From: Gyromitra esculenta
Lineage: Eukaryota > Ascomycota > Pezizomycetes > Pezizales > Discinaceae
Length of the DNA stretch: 64,000 bases
Assembly: GCA_038503075.1 (NCBI GenBank)
Contig: JBCAML010000001.1
Coordinates: 744,001 to 808,000 of the forward strand
Reading direction: 5' to 3'
Positions within the stretch are counted from its first letter, which is position 1; each line of letters begins with the position of its first letter. The position numbers were made by a program, and so were the translations under genes. Below are positions 45,405 to 57,750 of this stretch, one piece after another. The notes beneath the pieces are model-generated. The model was given only the letters and a program-made list of their open reading frames with translations. It was not told the origin of the DNA and searched no databases.

Positions 45405-46584
45405 ATGAACAAGTCTCTCGAGCCCACTCTCACCGGCCTCATTCCTGGCCTCGCTGGCCCTCTGCCTCCAGAGCTCATCCAGCTCGCCGCGTCCCTCCTC
45501 GCCCAGTCCAAGACCAGAATCTCCAATCTGAAGCCTCAGGAGGAAGTCAGTCGTCAATACGTCTGTGCCCACATAGCCTGTGACCGGTATTCCCTTCTTC
45601 TCCCCTTCCTCCTCTCACATATAGCTAACAGACTCTCCTCACAGGCTCCGCAAACAGCTTGACCTCCCCACAATCGAGCCACGACCCCCTCTGCCCAAGA
45701 AAGCCTATGGCGCCCTCTACAACCAATTCCAGAAAGCCCTCCCAACACGTACCCGTCCCCCCGCCGCAGCCATACCCACAGCATCCTCCTCCTCCTCCTC
45801 TACTCCCACCACAGTTCTCCCCCCAGCTCTCCGCGCCCAGATCAGCGCTCTCTGCACCTCGCTGTCCGCCCCCGGGGCCCATCGCTACGTAATCTCCGGT
45901 GTCACCTCTATGCTCTCCGAAGACCGCGCCCCGAAATCCCATCTCCCCCTCGTTACCGCCGTGGCCCTCCTGGTAATCGAGAAGCTGCTGCCGGAGGGCA
46001 AGAATGTCACTGTGGGGACAGCGGGCAAGTGGAGGCGCGGAGAAGGATACATTATGAAGCGCGACGGCGTGATGGGAGCCCTTGGGGGCGTTGGAAAAGC
46101 AGGCTTCACAAAAGAGGATACAGACGGATGGGTCAAGGAGCTAAGCATGCGCGGGATCCGGGAGCTTGGATGGCTGAAGAGTATTCCAGATGGCGCAGGA
46201 CTAAAAGTTCGTGCCGGCGATCCACAGCCGGAGATGGACGACGTGGTTGGTGTCGCTGCTGCGAAGGATGACGTGGTTGCTAAAACACCGCGGAGGAAGA
46301 CACCTGCGAAGCCACGGAACACCCCGGGGAAGCGGAAGGAGAAGGAAGTACCGCAGGAAGAGGAAGAGGAAGAGCCGGCGTTTGTGCCACCTGTGCCGAA
46401 GAAACAGAAAGTTAAGGCACCGCAGCAGAAGATGGAGAGTGGGTTTGGAACGTTTATGCAGGAGCGGGTAGACTATCTTAGTGAGAAGAAGAGAAACGGT
46501 TTTAAAAGTTGGTCTGCGGAAGTTAGAGCTGAGGTGGAAGCTATTGAGAATAGGAAGCCTGCGGAAGCTGTTATTGCCGTTTGA
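45405..46584 (+). CDS. ORC6: Origin recognition complex subunit ORC6
   Basis: Smallest ORC subunit; helps load MCM helicase at origins. Exons 45405-45586 and 45645-46584; 373 aa. The N-terminal TFIIB-like helical domain reads LTGLIPGLAGPLPPELIQLAASLLAQS, LKPQEEVSRQYVCAHIACDRL, then LPTIEPRPPLPKKAYGALYNQF. A second cyclin-like part follows (PKSHLPLVTAVALLVIEKLLP ... FTKEDTDGWVKELSMRG). The C-terminal tail is Lys/Pro-rich with TP sites (KTPRRKTPAKPRNTPGKRK), candidate CDK sites, and ends in a helix (FGTFMQERVDYLSEKKR...). Fits fungal ORC6; tail phosphorylation is inference. Confidence 0.9.
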
Positions 46585-47971
46585 GGGGACGCGGGGGCTG
46601 GGGGAGGAAAGGGGGGAGGGTGATGGATGTATAACAGACTATTACTCATGTGGATGCAACGTTTTGAAGAGAAACAAAAAAAAACCTGGACGGGCGTTTG
46701 GGATGGCGATTCGTTTATTACATTATTATCTTTTGGTTTTTTCCTCCCCCCCCTCTCGGTGAGAGATCGAGGGCAGTAATAAATAGTATAACATAACAAT
46801 TAGTCTCCTTGGTGTATGGGTTTCTCGATTAGCGTTAATTGGGTCAATATATTATACAGTACCCCTTAGGAAATAAGATTCTCGTGATATGCTCACTTCA
46901 GTGAAGTTGGTATACCTACGTTTTGTGCAACCCCCCCCCGGCCATGCATACTGAGACCCAGAACGAGGAGGATTAAGGAAACGATCGTTTTAACACCTTT
47001 CTGCATCTGAAGCGGAATAAGTCCATAAACCACCACCTCTTGGGCCCGGCACCGAAGTAAAGGGGTTATAGGCATAATGTCAAGGTACATGGAGAGCTGT
47101 CGATGTACGTATACTTGATAGCTGTACATGTAGTTTTGGATCCATCCCTTACCCCCCCCGCTCACTCAAACCATTACAAGTCAAAGTAAAACAATAACTC
47201 TGCAAAATAGCTTAGTTTCAATAATGGTTCTCACCTTATATTCGGAGAATTAATTATGAACAGGAATATGGTGTCTGGTGTTGGATATATGGAATATATC
47301 TATAGGCTTCCTAATAGTATGTCATCGCTACTAATGGGGGTTGCTTGGGCCGATCTATTCGGCGCCCAAAGAGCCCCCATAAACCTGTTTATATATGACT
47401 CCATAGGGAGTATATATATGGGGGCTTTCCCCCGTTCTTCTATTCTGTTTTCTCTTTACTACTTTACCGGTCTACTGAGCATCATTCTATTCAACATCTG
47501 GCGGTGTGAGGGTGTGCGAGTGATTATTTGTGACCCCGCGCAACCCAAGTTCACCTAGATGGACACAACCCGTAGACAGGTGCAAAGACCCAAGTGCACA
47601 TGTAACTCCATGGAGCTTAGTAAGTAGGATATATATATGTCCAAGGCGAGGTATAAATAAATAAATAAATGAATAATTGGTGAGGTCAATGATAAGGCCC
47701 TTATTGATCACTTCTCTTAGTAGATACCTTTCTCAAACTCGAATAGTATTACAGGCTTAGTCAAATACTGAAGCGACAAGGAGTTAAGGTAAAATTAACC
47801 GCAGCCACAAGTGAGTAAATTCCGGGCAGACCCAGGCTCGTCCCCATCTCCTACTACCTGAGGCTGTTACACATCGCAGGGAACAGGACTAAAATTACAT
47901 GGGTTATAATTATACGATACTAAATACGCTGGCCAACAATAGCTTCGAATAAATATGCGTAGCCCGCCTCT
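46585..47971. other. Gene-free region with hairpins
   Basis: 1.4 kb without a recognised gene, between ORC6 and the SDR pseudogene. It contains two adjacent hairpin-forming sequences (47344-47426, listed separately), a TACATGTA octamer at 47125-47132 and a short TAAA tandem run near 47654. Confidence 0.6.
47344..47426. repeat. Two adjacent hairpin-forming palindromes
   Basis: First hairpin, about 47344-47369: TTGGGC...GCCCAA arms with inner CGA/TCG. Second, 47372-47426: outer arms AGCCCCCATA/TATGGGGGCT, then TATATATGACTCC pairing with GGGAGTATATATA around a 3-4 nt loop. Together they could form two cruciforms. No gene is attached; a degraded small transposon end or replication/terminator structure is possible. 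Confidence 0.7.
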
Positions 47972-48886
47972 TTAAGCAATCTTAACAATCTCCGCCAAAT
48001 TCGGTGCAGCCGTCCCTAAAATCTCCATAGTCTCATCCCAAAGCCTTTTCTGTACACTCAGCCCACTTTCACTTTGTATAACCAGAGCCACCCTACAGCC
48101 GTGTTAGCCTCAACCCATAATCCTAACATATGTCAATCCAGGTAACCTTACCCCGCAAACCCACAGTTATCCAAAAAAAAAACTTCCCATGCATCTCCTT
48201 ACCTCCCAGCACAGCCACTTGACAATAGCACCTCACACTGCCCCTCGTGCTCCTCTGAATCACAAATAAAACCGGCTCCGCAATCATCACCAACCCCCAG
48301 ATTAATCTCCCTCGCAAGATTACTTTTGCAGAATCTAGGATTAACGGTATTTATAACGACTTCGTCGGCGCTCACTCGGGCCGCGAGTGAGCGCGAGAGG
48401 AGCATAGTGAGTAGTTTGGACACGTTATAGTATTCACTTGGATCGTAAATCTTTGAAGAATCAAGGGAGGCATGAATATTCGGCTGATCGAGCACCCTAG
48501 CAAGGGCAGGAGTGCCAAAGTCGTGAGTGCTGGAGTCGACAATAGTCAGCGTTGATGTCGTAAGGCATTGGGTAGGGCAGCTACGGATTCGAAATCCTCT
48601 ATTTCAAGGCTGAAGAGCTCGACCTTTGCGTGTGGGTTTTTGGATTTGACGATAGGGTCTTTGAGGAGTTTTTTTGGCGGACTGCTTCACCTTTGGGGAG
48701 ACTGCGTACAGGGAGGATAAGACGGCCGGATTTGGCTTGGTGGAGTTGTAAGGCACATTCGTATCCAAGACCGGCACTTCTGCCAGTTAGAAGGATTGTT
48801 TTAGAAGAGAGGTTGGTGGTGGATGGCAGAGGAGGAATAGTTGTGCGTTGTTGGACCCAGAGACGGGATATAAAATCGAGGGACAT
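47972..48886 (-). pseudogene. Short-chain dehydrogenase/reductase pseudogene
   Basis: Relic of a fungal SDR of the retinol-dehydrogenase-like group. Seen on the minus strand: N-terminus with nucleotide-binding TILLTGRSAGLGYECALQ; a frameshift to reach KVELFSLEIEDFESVAALPN; then TLTIVDSSTHDFG in another frame; YYNVSKLL with the YxxxK catalytic pair; TVNPRFCKSNLAREI; another shift to RSTRGSVRCYCQVAVLGGKEMHGKFF next to a T10 run; and the usual C-terminal end (GLSVQKRLWDETMEILGTAAP). The segment between VAALPN and the TIV strand, which should hold the NAG motif, is missing (roughly 60-70 codons compared with the family). At least three frameshifts plus a deletion make this a pseudogene. Confidence 0.85.
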
Positions 48887-49817
48887 TTTTTTTTCTTTGA
48901 AAGGAGGGGAGCAGGTTAGAGATCTGAAGAGTATTGGTAGGGTATAATTGGTGATATCAATGTTAGGATCAGGCTAGGAGTAGTTATATACAGGAAGGCA
49001 GAAATCAATATCTACTTGACCCCCGATACCAGTGCCATAAGAAGTGACCGAAGGAGAACAGAAATCCATTAAGGCAACTCTATAATGCTGATTGCGCTCA
49101 ATTCGCTAAATAAGTTAGCTTTAAAATATCAGAATATCTCCGACGTCCCAGACCTGTCTAGTCCTTCTGGTAATTAGCCATAGGTAATATTTAACTTGGT
49201 GTGCATGAAGCATACAGTCTCTCAACCGAATCGGCCGAGAAACTTAGTCGTACATTGCCTTTTCGTGCAACCTATTTAGACAGAGCTGTACTACGTATAC
49301 ATAGGTCTTCGACTAATTCCGGAAGAATGAGCTGGGTATGAGACAGGGACCAAGATCTAGCATAGATTTTTGCATAGCCACACATCGTGGCGCACCGTCA
49401 ACTGAAGTAGCAATTTTTAAGTTTTTTCTGATGCCTTTTGACTTTACTATATGGTATTGTATGCTGGTAGATAGAGATAACTACGATTATATAGTTATGT
49501 AAACGGGTAAGAGACACGGTCAGGGGATGTCGGAGAACAGCCCCTCAGCACGAATAGTAGCAGAGATTTACCCAGAACGTCGTTTATGTATTAGGGAATT
49601 TCCTAAAAAGAGTGGAATCTGACAGTTCGAGTGGCACCTGTTGCGATTAACCTTCCTCTGTTGGTGGGCGCTAATGTATCTAGAACTAAGTGATTAACTG
49701 TGGTTTTGTGTAACAAGCAGGGCTCAGGGCTCAGGGCTGCACATTGAACTTTTCCGCCTCATTCACAGCCCCACCCCCACCAATCTCTACCCACCCTATA
49801 ATCCAAATCTGTCCTGC
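48887..49817. other. Intergenic, TRM2 upstream region
   Basis: 900 bp with no gene. A small direct repeat CAGGGCT (three tandem copies, about 49719-49739) lies about 80 bp before the TRM2 ATG. Otherwise nothing is seen. Confidence 0.5.
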
Positions 49818-52800
49818 ATGCTTGCCCATCGCATCCACCAATATATAGCAAGGGCTCCCCCATTACACCCAACCTCTCGAGTCCTTTGCCGCCAGGCAAT
49901 TCTTCACCAATTCCTACGCCCGTTCCACCACACACTTCCCCGATACACTAGCGACTGGAGGAGCCCAGAACAGATACGGGACAGAGAACCAAAGCTTGAT
50001 TGGATACCTGGTAGTGGAAGCAACGACGAGCAAGCCGGGAAGGAGGGTAGCAGTAGCAAGTGGAAATACAGAGCCGAAACCCTCAGGCGTGAAGAGCAAA
50101 GGAAAGCTGCTGCTAAGGAACCGGTCCTCGACTGGATATCCGGATCCGGCCCCAGCAACTTATCGAAGCCCACTGCATTCCAGGGGGTTAATCCTCTTGA
50201 TATCAAAGACCCAGAGCTCCCTTGGTTGCCCGCGATCAAACAACGTCTAGAACCTCAACTCAACTGGGAACAAACTCCCAAGAAACGGAGTGGCCGAAGT
50301 CTCAGGAGTCTATTGATACAGGGTATATTCGAGAAAACTAGAAGACGGCGAGGAGGTGTCCGGAGACCTCTGAAAGGACTAGTCACAAGATACTTAACTT
50401 TCTCAAAACCTCGCGGGTTAACTAGGAAGGTCGTATCGAATCAGCGGAACGCAAGCATCCTGAACCAGGAGCTCAAAGAGCCTTCTATCACGATCGGACA
50501 AGCCCCAGTGCTTGGGGATAAATTAAATCCAAGGTTACGTGAACACCGTCTAGCGTTCAATCCTTTCGAAGACCCTCAAACGCCTAGACCGGAGGCTATC
50601 CAGGGCTTCCTGAAACCCAATCTCGAAGTTCCTGAGAGTATCGAAGTGCCCAAACCCACCGCCGCTAGTCTCAGACCATTGCTTAGAAAGATCGCCGTCG
50701 GTAGGGAAAATCGCATTGCAGTTAATGCAGTAACATGCCGCAGAGTTAGAGACAGAGAGAAATCCGAAAACAACAAGCCTCAGCATAAAAGATCCGAGAC
50801 TTCGGAACTTGTTGTCGGGAGAAAGGTATCAGCAGAGAAAGACTTGAGTCATAAGGAAGTGCAATTACATGTACCTCTAACACATCACAAATATACTACC
50901 AAAACCAAGGAAATCCCAGAAACTCACAAGGACATCCAACCCTTGCAAAAATATACCAAATCACCAAAACCTGAGAAGAGAATATCGGCGACCCCAGAAC
51001 GTCTTTTTTCTAGTCGCTTTATATTTCCTAGAGAAACTGCAAAACCCAAGGCCGTTACTTTTAAACCCTCCAATAGTAACAAGAGTCTACTCAGAAGGAT
51101 TGATACACCTAGTTCTTTTAGAAGGTTTATTCCTCGTGAAGCCCTAGAGGAGACTCAATCCCTGGTGCGCCCCGAAAAGACAATTCAGCGCTCGAAAATG
51201 GACGAATCAAGCGCCATCGACAGAACCACGGAAGAAGCTGTTCCTAACAGCACCAACATCGAAATCCCCACCTCGGGTGAGGAGACTGCGCCAAAGCCCG
51301 ACTTGAAAAGGGTCTTCAACTCTCCCGCAAGGATAACGGGAAATGGACCCAACAAGAAACAGCGGACTAGTAAGAAAAACAAGAAACCGCTGAAAAGTAG
51401 TGCCGAAGTCCTCATGCACGATATCGAGACCTTCCGATCAAAACTCAACCTCACCGAAGATGAAATCGAGGCCGCAGCTGGAAGACTCCCAGAACCCTTC
51501 ACCGAACTAGAATTAACAGTCACCGAACTCTCCTCTAATGGTGATGGCCTTGCAGCGCATGATAATAACGTTTATGTCGTCCCATTCTCTCTTCCCGGTG
51601 ACAAGGTCGAAGTCAAGATAAGATTCCACGACGATACCCACACCGTGACCGAGTTCATCAGAGTTCTCACCCCTTCGCCAGACCGCGATGATTCTCTGAT
51701 TAGCTGTAAATATTTTGCATCCTGTAGCGGGTGTCAGTTCCAGATGCTCTCTTACGACAAGCAACTCGAGCACAAACGCAGCGTTGTACAAAAGGCATTC
51801 GCTAACTATTCCAACCTTCCCGCTGAATTGTTACCGCCGGTCCTCGAGACCATGGGGAGCCCAATGCAGTATGGATACCGCACGAAGTTGACACCTCACT
51901 TCAACGGACCCCGAAGAGGTGGGTTCAAGCCTGACGCACCAATACCAAATATCGGGTTCGGGGCGAAGACCGGAAGAAGGATCCTCGATATTGAGGATTG
52001 CCCGATCGGAACAGACGCTATCAGGGAGGGTATGAAAAGGCAGAGGGCTTGGGTGCAAAACAATTTGCATACGTACAAGACAGGAGCTACGCTGTTGCTA
52101 AGGGAATCGACGGAAAGGGTGCCCATAAAGGGCGCAATGGAAGTGGATGGAGAGGGAAAGAATTACGTTGAAACGAAGAAGTGCGTCACGGATTCCAAAG
52201 AAAGGAGCGTGGAATATTTCGGCGATTTCAGGTTCGATAGCCCTGCTGGGTCATTCTTCCAAAACAATAACTCTATCCTCACGAACGTATGTACTAAAAT
52301 AACTACCCCCCCCCCATGAAACGCTATCCCTAATATTTATCCTAGTTCACCGACTACGTCCGCGAGAGTCTCAACTTCCCCATCGTCAAACAAGCTGGTG
52401 ACGCTAGCGAAACCATTGAAACCAGAGCACCAAAGTACCTCGTCGACGCCTACTGTGGTTCAGGCCTCTTCACGGTCGCTTGTGGGCAAGGCCTTGAGAA
52501 AGTCGTCGGAGTCGATATCGACAAGCAAAGCATCGCCTCGGCTCGCGAGAATGCCAGGATGAACAATATCAAGAATGCCACCTTCATCAGTGGCAATGCA
52601 GAGGCAATATTCGCTGAAATCAAATTCCCTGGTTCTGAAACCTCGCTCATTATCGATCCTCCGAGAAAGGGGTGTGATAAACTGTTCTTGGATCAGCTTC
52701 TGGACTTCCAGCCGAAGAGGGTCGTTTATGTTAGTTGCGACGTGCATACCCAGGCAAGGGATATCGGGTATATCTTGAACGACAAGAGAGGAGAGAAGTA

Positions 52801-52885
52801 TAGGGTGGATAGTATTAAGGGTTTCGATTTCTTTCCACAGACGCATCATGTTGAGGGAGTAGCGGTGTTGACACTGATTGATTAA
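49818..52885 (+). CDS. TRM2: tRNA (uracil-5)-methyltransferase TRM2 with long N-terminal extension
   Basis: Makes m5U54 in the T-loop of tRNA using AdoMet. Exons 49818-52286 and 52346-52885; 1002 aa, far longer than the roughly 600 aa of most fungal TRM2. Catalytic part, about residue 530 to the end: TRAM-like strand region (ELELTVTELSSNGDGLAAHD...VYVVPFSLPGDKV); a Cys cluster CKYFASCSGCQFQ; AdoMet motif LVDAYCGSGLFTVACG; IIDPPRKGC; nucleophile region VVYVSCDVHTQARD; and base in THHVEGVAVL. The first 460 residues are unlike TRM2: an Arg/His-rich, acid-free start that looks like a mitochondrial presequence, four EPxLxW-like motifs, and very basic low-complexity stretches. A second Met at residue 461 (51198) would give a protein of usual length. 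Alternative: upstream part is a separate fused module. Confidence 0.92.
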
Positions 52886-53859
52886 GAAAGGGTGTTATTT
52901 TTGGGGTTGGAGAGAGGACAGTGCGCATGTTTTCACAGGAGGCTTACATTGTAGATATCTATATTCTTGGGTTGGCCCTGTGCATTATCAAAAGTCGATT
53001 TCGTACAAGAACATCAATGTATTAGAGGATTAATGCGAGAGAAAAATTTACTTTTTCCCCCAGGAGGGATAAACAGGATATTTCGATAGAAGGGCGCCGA
53101 TTAGAAAGCAGCGAGTGATTGTATATGACCCTATACCCACAAAGACCAATGATCGTAGCGCAGTTTATAAGATTATACTTTTTAAATATGCAGTATCATC
53201 GCCATTTTAACCAGAAAAGGGAGAAGGCGAAGGAGGAAGGAGGAAGGAGGGCGTAATTTACGCCACGCCCTTAGCCCAGTAATGTAATAGTCTGCAGTCT
53301 AGAACCAATAATTGCTTGCTTGCTTGAAATTTAGCTTCAACGAGGGTCCCAGACTCAAGGCAAACCCCCTCATTGCACAACGACTCCAAATTGACCACGA
53401 CACAGTAGTCTTGTATGCAGGGATACCAATCTAAACTCAAGCTAGGAGGCAAGTTCCATTTCTTAATCTACCAGTAGTCGACCTCGACAACGACCTTACC
53501 ACGCAGCAACGAAAGGATCCACCAAAAACTTTTCAGCATCAAAACCTAGTACCTATAATTTCGTCTTTACTTCATTACCGCTTTATACCCCTTACTTTAA
53601 AAATCTTAAAGTCAACATAACCCGGTGAAGCAAGAAAGGAAAATCCAGAGCCAAAAATAAAGCACACAGTTCAAATAACAACGATAACTAACTACAGCAG
53701 AAGCGAAGTGTAAAATAAAAAGGCAACCCGTTTTTTTGTCGATCAAATTCTAACATGACAAAGAACCCTCCCTCATCATCATTCCTCGCTGGCATCAAAA
53801 AAAAGAAATCATTACATTGCTAGTAGTTTTTTAAAAAGCAAACATTTACCGTCCTTCCT
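52886..53859. other. Intergenic between TRM2 and SEC26 (convergent)
   Basis: About 970 bp, no gene recognised. It carries a GGAAGGAGGAA purine run (near 53228-53248) and A-rich sequence next to the SEC26 3' end. Confidence 0.5.
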
Positions 53860-56800
53860 TTATTTCTGCAACCCCTTCAATGAACCCAGGGAAAGTGCAA
53901 GTCCCTGAGATCTACTCCGAATACGTACGAATCCAGTAACTGGGCCATCGTCACCATCTTTTTCGATAGAAAGATTCGCAAGTGCATCCTCGCCTGTAGA
54001 CAAACGCATTAGCCATTCATTCAATCCTCCCTGTCAAAAATGTAAAACTTACCAAAAACACTCCTAGCATAAAGATTCGCACTCAAAAACTGGCAATCAC
54101 CCTTGAGACTCGCCTCAGGCGTCAAACAAGCCATATTAGTGCTCTTCATCAACTGATCCAAGAACTCCCTCAGGCTCTTCGCCTTGCTATTGATATTGAC
54201 CTTGTTCTCCCACTCGAACTCAGTCCACATGGTCCTAAACTGCGTCTCGCTGCAGTACGCCGGCTGGATGTAGTCCATGATATCTACATGGACATCATTC
54301 AAGATAACGACGTTTGTTTCTGTAGATGCAGGGCCATCATAGACGACATTACCGAAAATGACCGCTGTGTCGGTGGATGAAACTTTGATAGTTGCCTGAA
54401 CAGAGTGGAAAGCGTGGGGCCCGAGATTCTGGGTTGTGGGGCGTTCAACGACCTTAAGGTCACCAAGGGTAGCGAATTCGACCGACAGATTCTGCAGGGT
54501 CTCAGTGGTCTGATTGACGAGCAAGACATCAAGAATGATGTCAAATTGGTGGACCTTGACGTACGCCTCAGCGTAGACAGAATCCGAGAAACCAGTGAGC
54601 TGGACCACACGGCTGAGCTTCGAAGTCAGATCCTCAACATTGCCGTCGCCGCCGGTGGCCTTCTCCATATCGACCTCTATGACATCGGCACCGTCGGTAG
54701 CAGACTTCTTGCTTAGTTGTCTGATTCCTAGGACGTCGTCCACGTGCACCATATTTTTTCCCTTCTCTAACTCTTCCTTGGCGACCCTCTTCTTCTCTTC
54801 AGCGATAACCATAGCCCTAAATGCCTTCCTAGTGTCGTCCAAGAAGACTGCTTCAATCTCCTTCTTCTGTTCGAATTCGGCAAGGGACCGAACGCAAGAC
54901 ATGATTCTGTCAACACTGTCTTCGTCGATTTTGGCCTTGACAAATTGACTCTGACCAACGCGAATAATACTAATCATAATGAGCATTGCCTCCGCCTTAA
55001 GGGCATTAGTACGGGCAATATCTGAACCAATCTCTGCATGACGCATAACAAGTTTTGTAAGGGTCCCAGAAAGGACAGTAGCCAGATAGTAATCGCCATC
55101 GAGAATAAGAGAGCGAAGCGGGGGCTTCTGGGAAGCTCTAACAGCTTCAAGTTTTGCCAGACTCGCAGATTCACTAGTAAGTGCACTCTCCGTAGCGTAA
55201 GTACCGTCTGCAAGCACTTTTCGTGAGCCGGTGGCAGGCCCAGCAGGTTTTGATGCTCCATTCGCTTGATCATCCTCCTCCCCCGGCTGCTCATCCAAGA
55301 GTCGTTGTTCCGACGCAAGAATGGGGATTTCCCCCAAACTTTGGCGTATCCGCTTCCAGGCCTCTCGAATATCCTTCTGTTCAACACAGTATTCCCCAAC
55401 AATCCACAAAGCTCCCCTGTAGACCTTTCCGGTTCTAACTTCGCTTAACGTCGACATAAGGCGCTCTATAATAGATGAACGGAGAGCAGGGAACTTCTCA
55501 ACAACCTCCTTTACAAATGCAATCACATCGACTGCAGACGAGTTGTTGAAATCACTGATAAAATCCATGAGCAAGCCGACAACACCTGCTGCAACCTCAG
55601 AGAACCTGATGGCGCAGTTATGAATTGAGTGAATCAACAGCTGCCTATATTCATTGTTCTAATAAATGTTAGAAGCGCTCGAACAATTCAGACCCGCAAA
55701 CTATTGATACCTTCTCATAGTCTTGATCCACGGTCTTGGAAAGTTCTTTCTTCAAGAGCATGACCACTTCCTCGACGTTCTTGCTCGAGACCATGTCCAT
55801 AGCAATATCAAGAACCTTTCTCCGTACATCGATATCGGGACTAAGCAGAAACACAGGTTAGCCTCAATTCGTTACCCTGACATAGATGGAAACAATCATA
55901 AAATTTGATATACCTTGACAAGACACGCAGAACTTCCATTACCAGATCATCCAGCACACCTTGATTCTTTCGTCGCAGCTGGTCGACCTTATCAAGCACA
56001 ATAAGCTTCACATTGTTATCTGAGACCTTAATGCAAAGCTCGATGAACTTTCCAGCAGCCGCCTTGATAGCTACCGGATTGCTGGTCAAAGTAGTCAATG
56101 ATGTAGCAGCCTCATAAACCACGGTATTTGAGGTCGCCTCCAGCAGATCGAAGATTAATCGGAGATATCTGGCCTATCCAAAAGTAAGAAAACTGCCCCC
56201 ACCGGAGGAAAAAGCTCCAAAAACACACCTTGTTCCCCGAGTTGAGCACAGCATCCTTCCGGATAAACTCGATCAGCACGAGCTGCGTGAGCTCGTCCGA
56301 ATTGGCAATGCTGTCGAACACCGAGTTCAAGTATTCCAAAGCCTTTGAGTGGGAGATAGCACTTAATGCAGCGAACGCATTCCTTTTGCACGTATTATCA
56401 CTTTCCGCCTGTAGGAACGTCAAGATAAGGTCTGGGGCATCGGGTATCAGGTGCTCTGAGTGAGAGAATATGGATTGGATGGCAAGGACAGAGTTCTTGC
56501 GGACGTATGCGTGGCGATGCTCGAGACATTGGCGGGCCGAGGAGAGGAGGGGCTCGAGAAGTTCGGGTTCACGAACTTTGCAGAGGAAGCGGAGGGTTGC
56601 GCCGCGGATGTACTCGTTTGCGTGGAGGAGATCGTTCCGGATGCCATTGCTACATGAGTACTTGATATTAGTATATTTCATCCGATTTACTATCACCTCC
56701 CAATCCCACACTAGTATCCATGGCACACAAGAGGAAATATACTAACCAAACCAAAATCATCTCCTGTTTCAGCTTCCCACTCGCATCGTGCTTCGGGCAT

Positions 56801-57051
56801 ATCTCATAGTAAAAGTACAGCAGCTTCTTGAGTGGCTTACTCTTGCTCGGCATGACAAAACGGATGATATGCATAAGTAGTTGTGGCATCGGGTCGCCAT
56901 TCAACATGATGATCAAAATCCGGCGCATGGTGTCCAGCTTTGATTCATCAGTTCCCTTCTCCAGCTGTTGCTGGAGCTGCTGGATCGACGGCTGGTCCGC
57001 GGCATTGTCAAGATGTACAATGGAGTACGAGTGTTCGAGGAAAGACGACAT
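53860..57051 (-). CDS. SEC26: Coatomer subunit beta SEC26
   Basis: Beta-COP of the COPI coat (Golgi-to-ER traffic). Exons on the minus strand: 57051-56747, 56649-56229, 56173-55914, 55840-55711, 55658-54053 and 53993-53860; 951 aa. The N-terminal adaptin-like HEAT solenoid is clear ([92 protein letters not shown]). The middle contains [17 protein letters not shown], and the C-terminal appendage has [32 protein letters not shown] and [13 protein letters not shown]...[14 protein letters not shown]. All splice joins keep frame; length fits yeast Sec26. Intact. Confidence 0.97.
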
Positions 57052-57750
57052 AATTGCGGGGTTCTCGCAGTGGTCGTTGTGGTTGAGTCGTTAGCTTCGA
57101 GTGGTCACTTGATGAGGGGGGGCTTTGGTGGATGAGGCTCGTGGGTAACGTCGCAGTTGTATAAAATTGAGGGGTCCGAGCTTGTGGTAGCGGGGAGGAG
57201 ATATGTAGTGGAGCCGGCGGAGATGTCTGAAACAGCGGCGACGATGCTCCCCGATAGCTATATTGGGCGGAGCGGGCGTAGGGTGGGTGGAGCGGGCGAG
57301 AACGAGCAACGGCCTTTTGGAGAAGCGAACACTGTGGTGTTTTTGTCGTTCACTGAACTCTCCCAGGGGTCCCTGTGTCTTGGCATGTGCCCCACTCTAC
57401 GCCGAGGACAGTTTTCGAGATCACGAGGAAACAAGCATGCCGCAACAATGAAAGCTCCTAGTTTGAAGTACAAGAGGAAACAAAACTCCATTACAACTCC
57501 CCCGAAGGGCAAGCTTCTCACCCAAATAAGAGGAAACAGCTATGTTACAATCGAAAGAAAACACTCCCAGAAAAAACGGCTTATCCCTCCTATTCACCAA
57601 GCGATACTCAAAACAGTTTCCAGAAAATAAACAATCCAAAGCTTAATAACTCACAAACCTCAAACTCACCGGAAGACATCCATGACAAGCAGAATAGAAA
57701 CGAAGACCCCCCCGCATTACCGTTATTTCACAATCTAGTATTGAATGCCC
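57052..57750. other. Intergenic, SEC26 promoter
   Basis: 700 bp with no convincing gene. A 157-codon plus-strand ORF (57157-57630) has no family features, lies upstream of SEC26 and is probably chance. Confidence 0.5.

Noticed and set aside
57157..57630. 157-codon plus-strand ORF upstream of SEC26.
   Set aside because: No domain, low-complexity Lys/Arg tail, overlaps the SEC26 promoter; probably chance.
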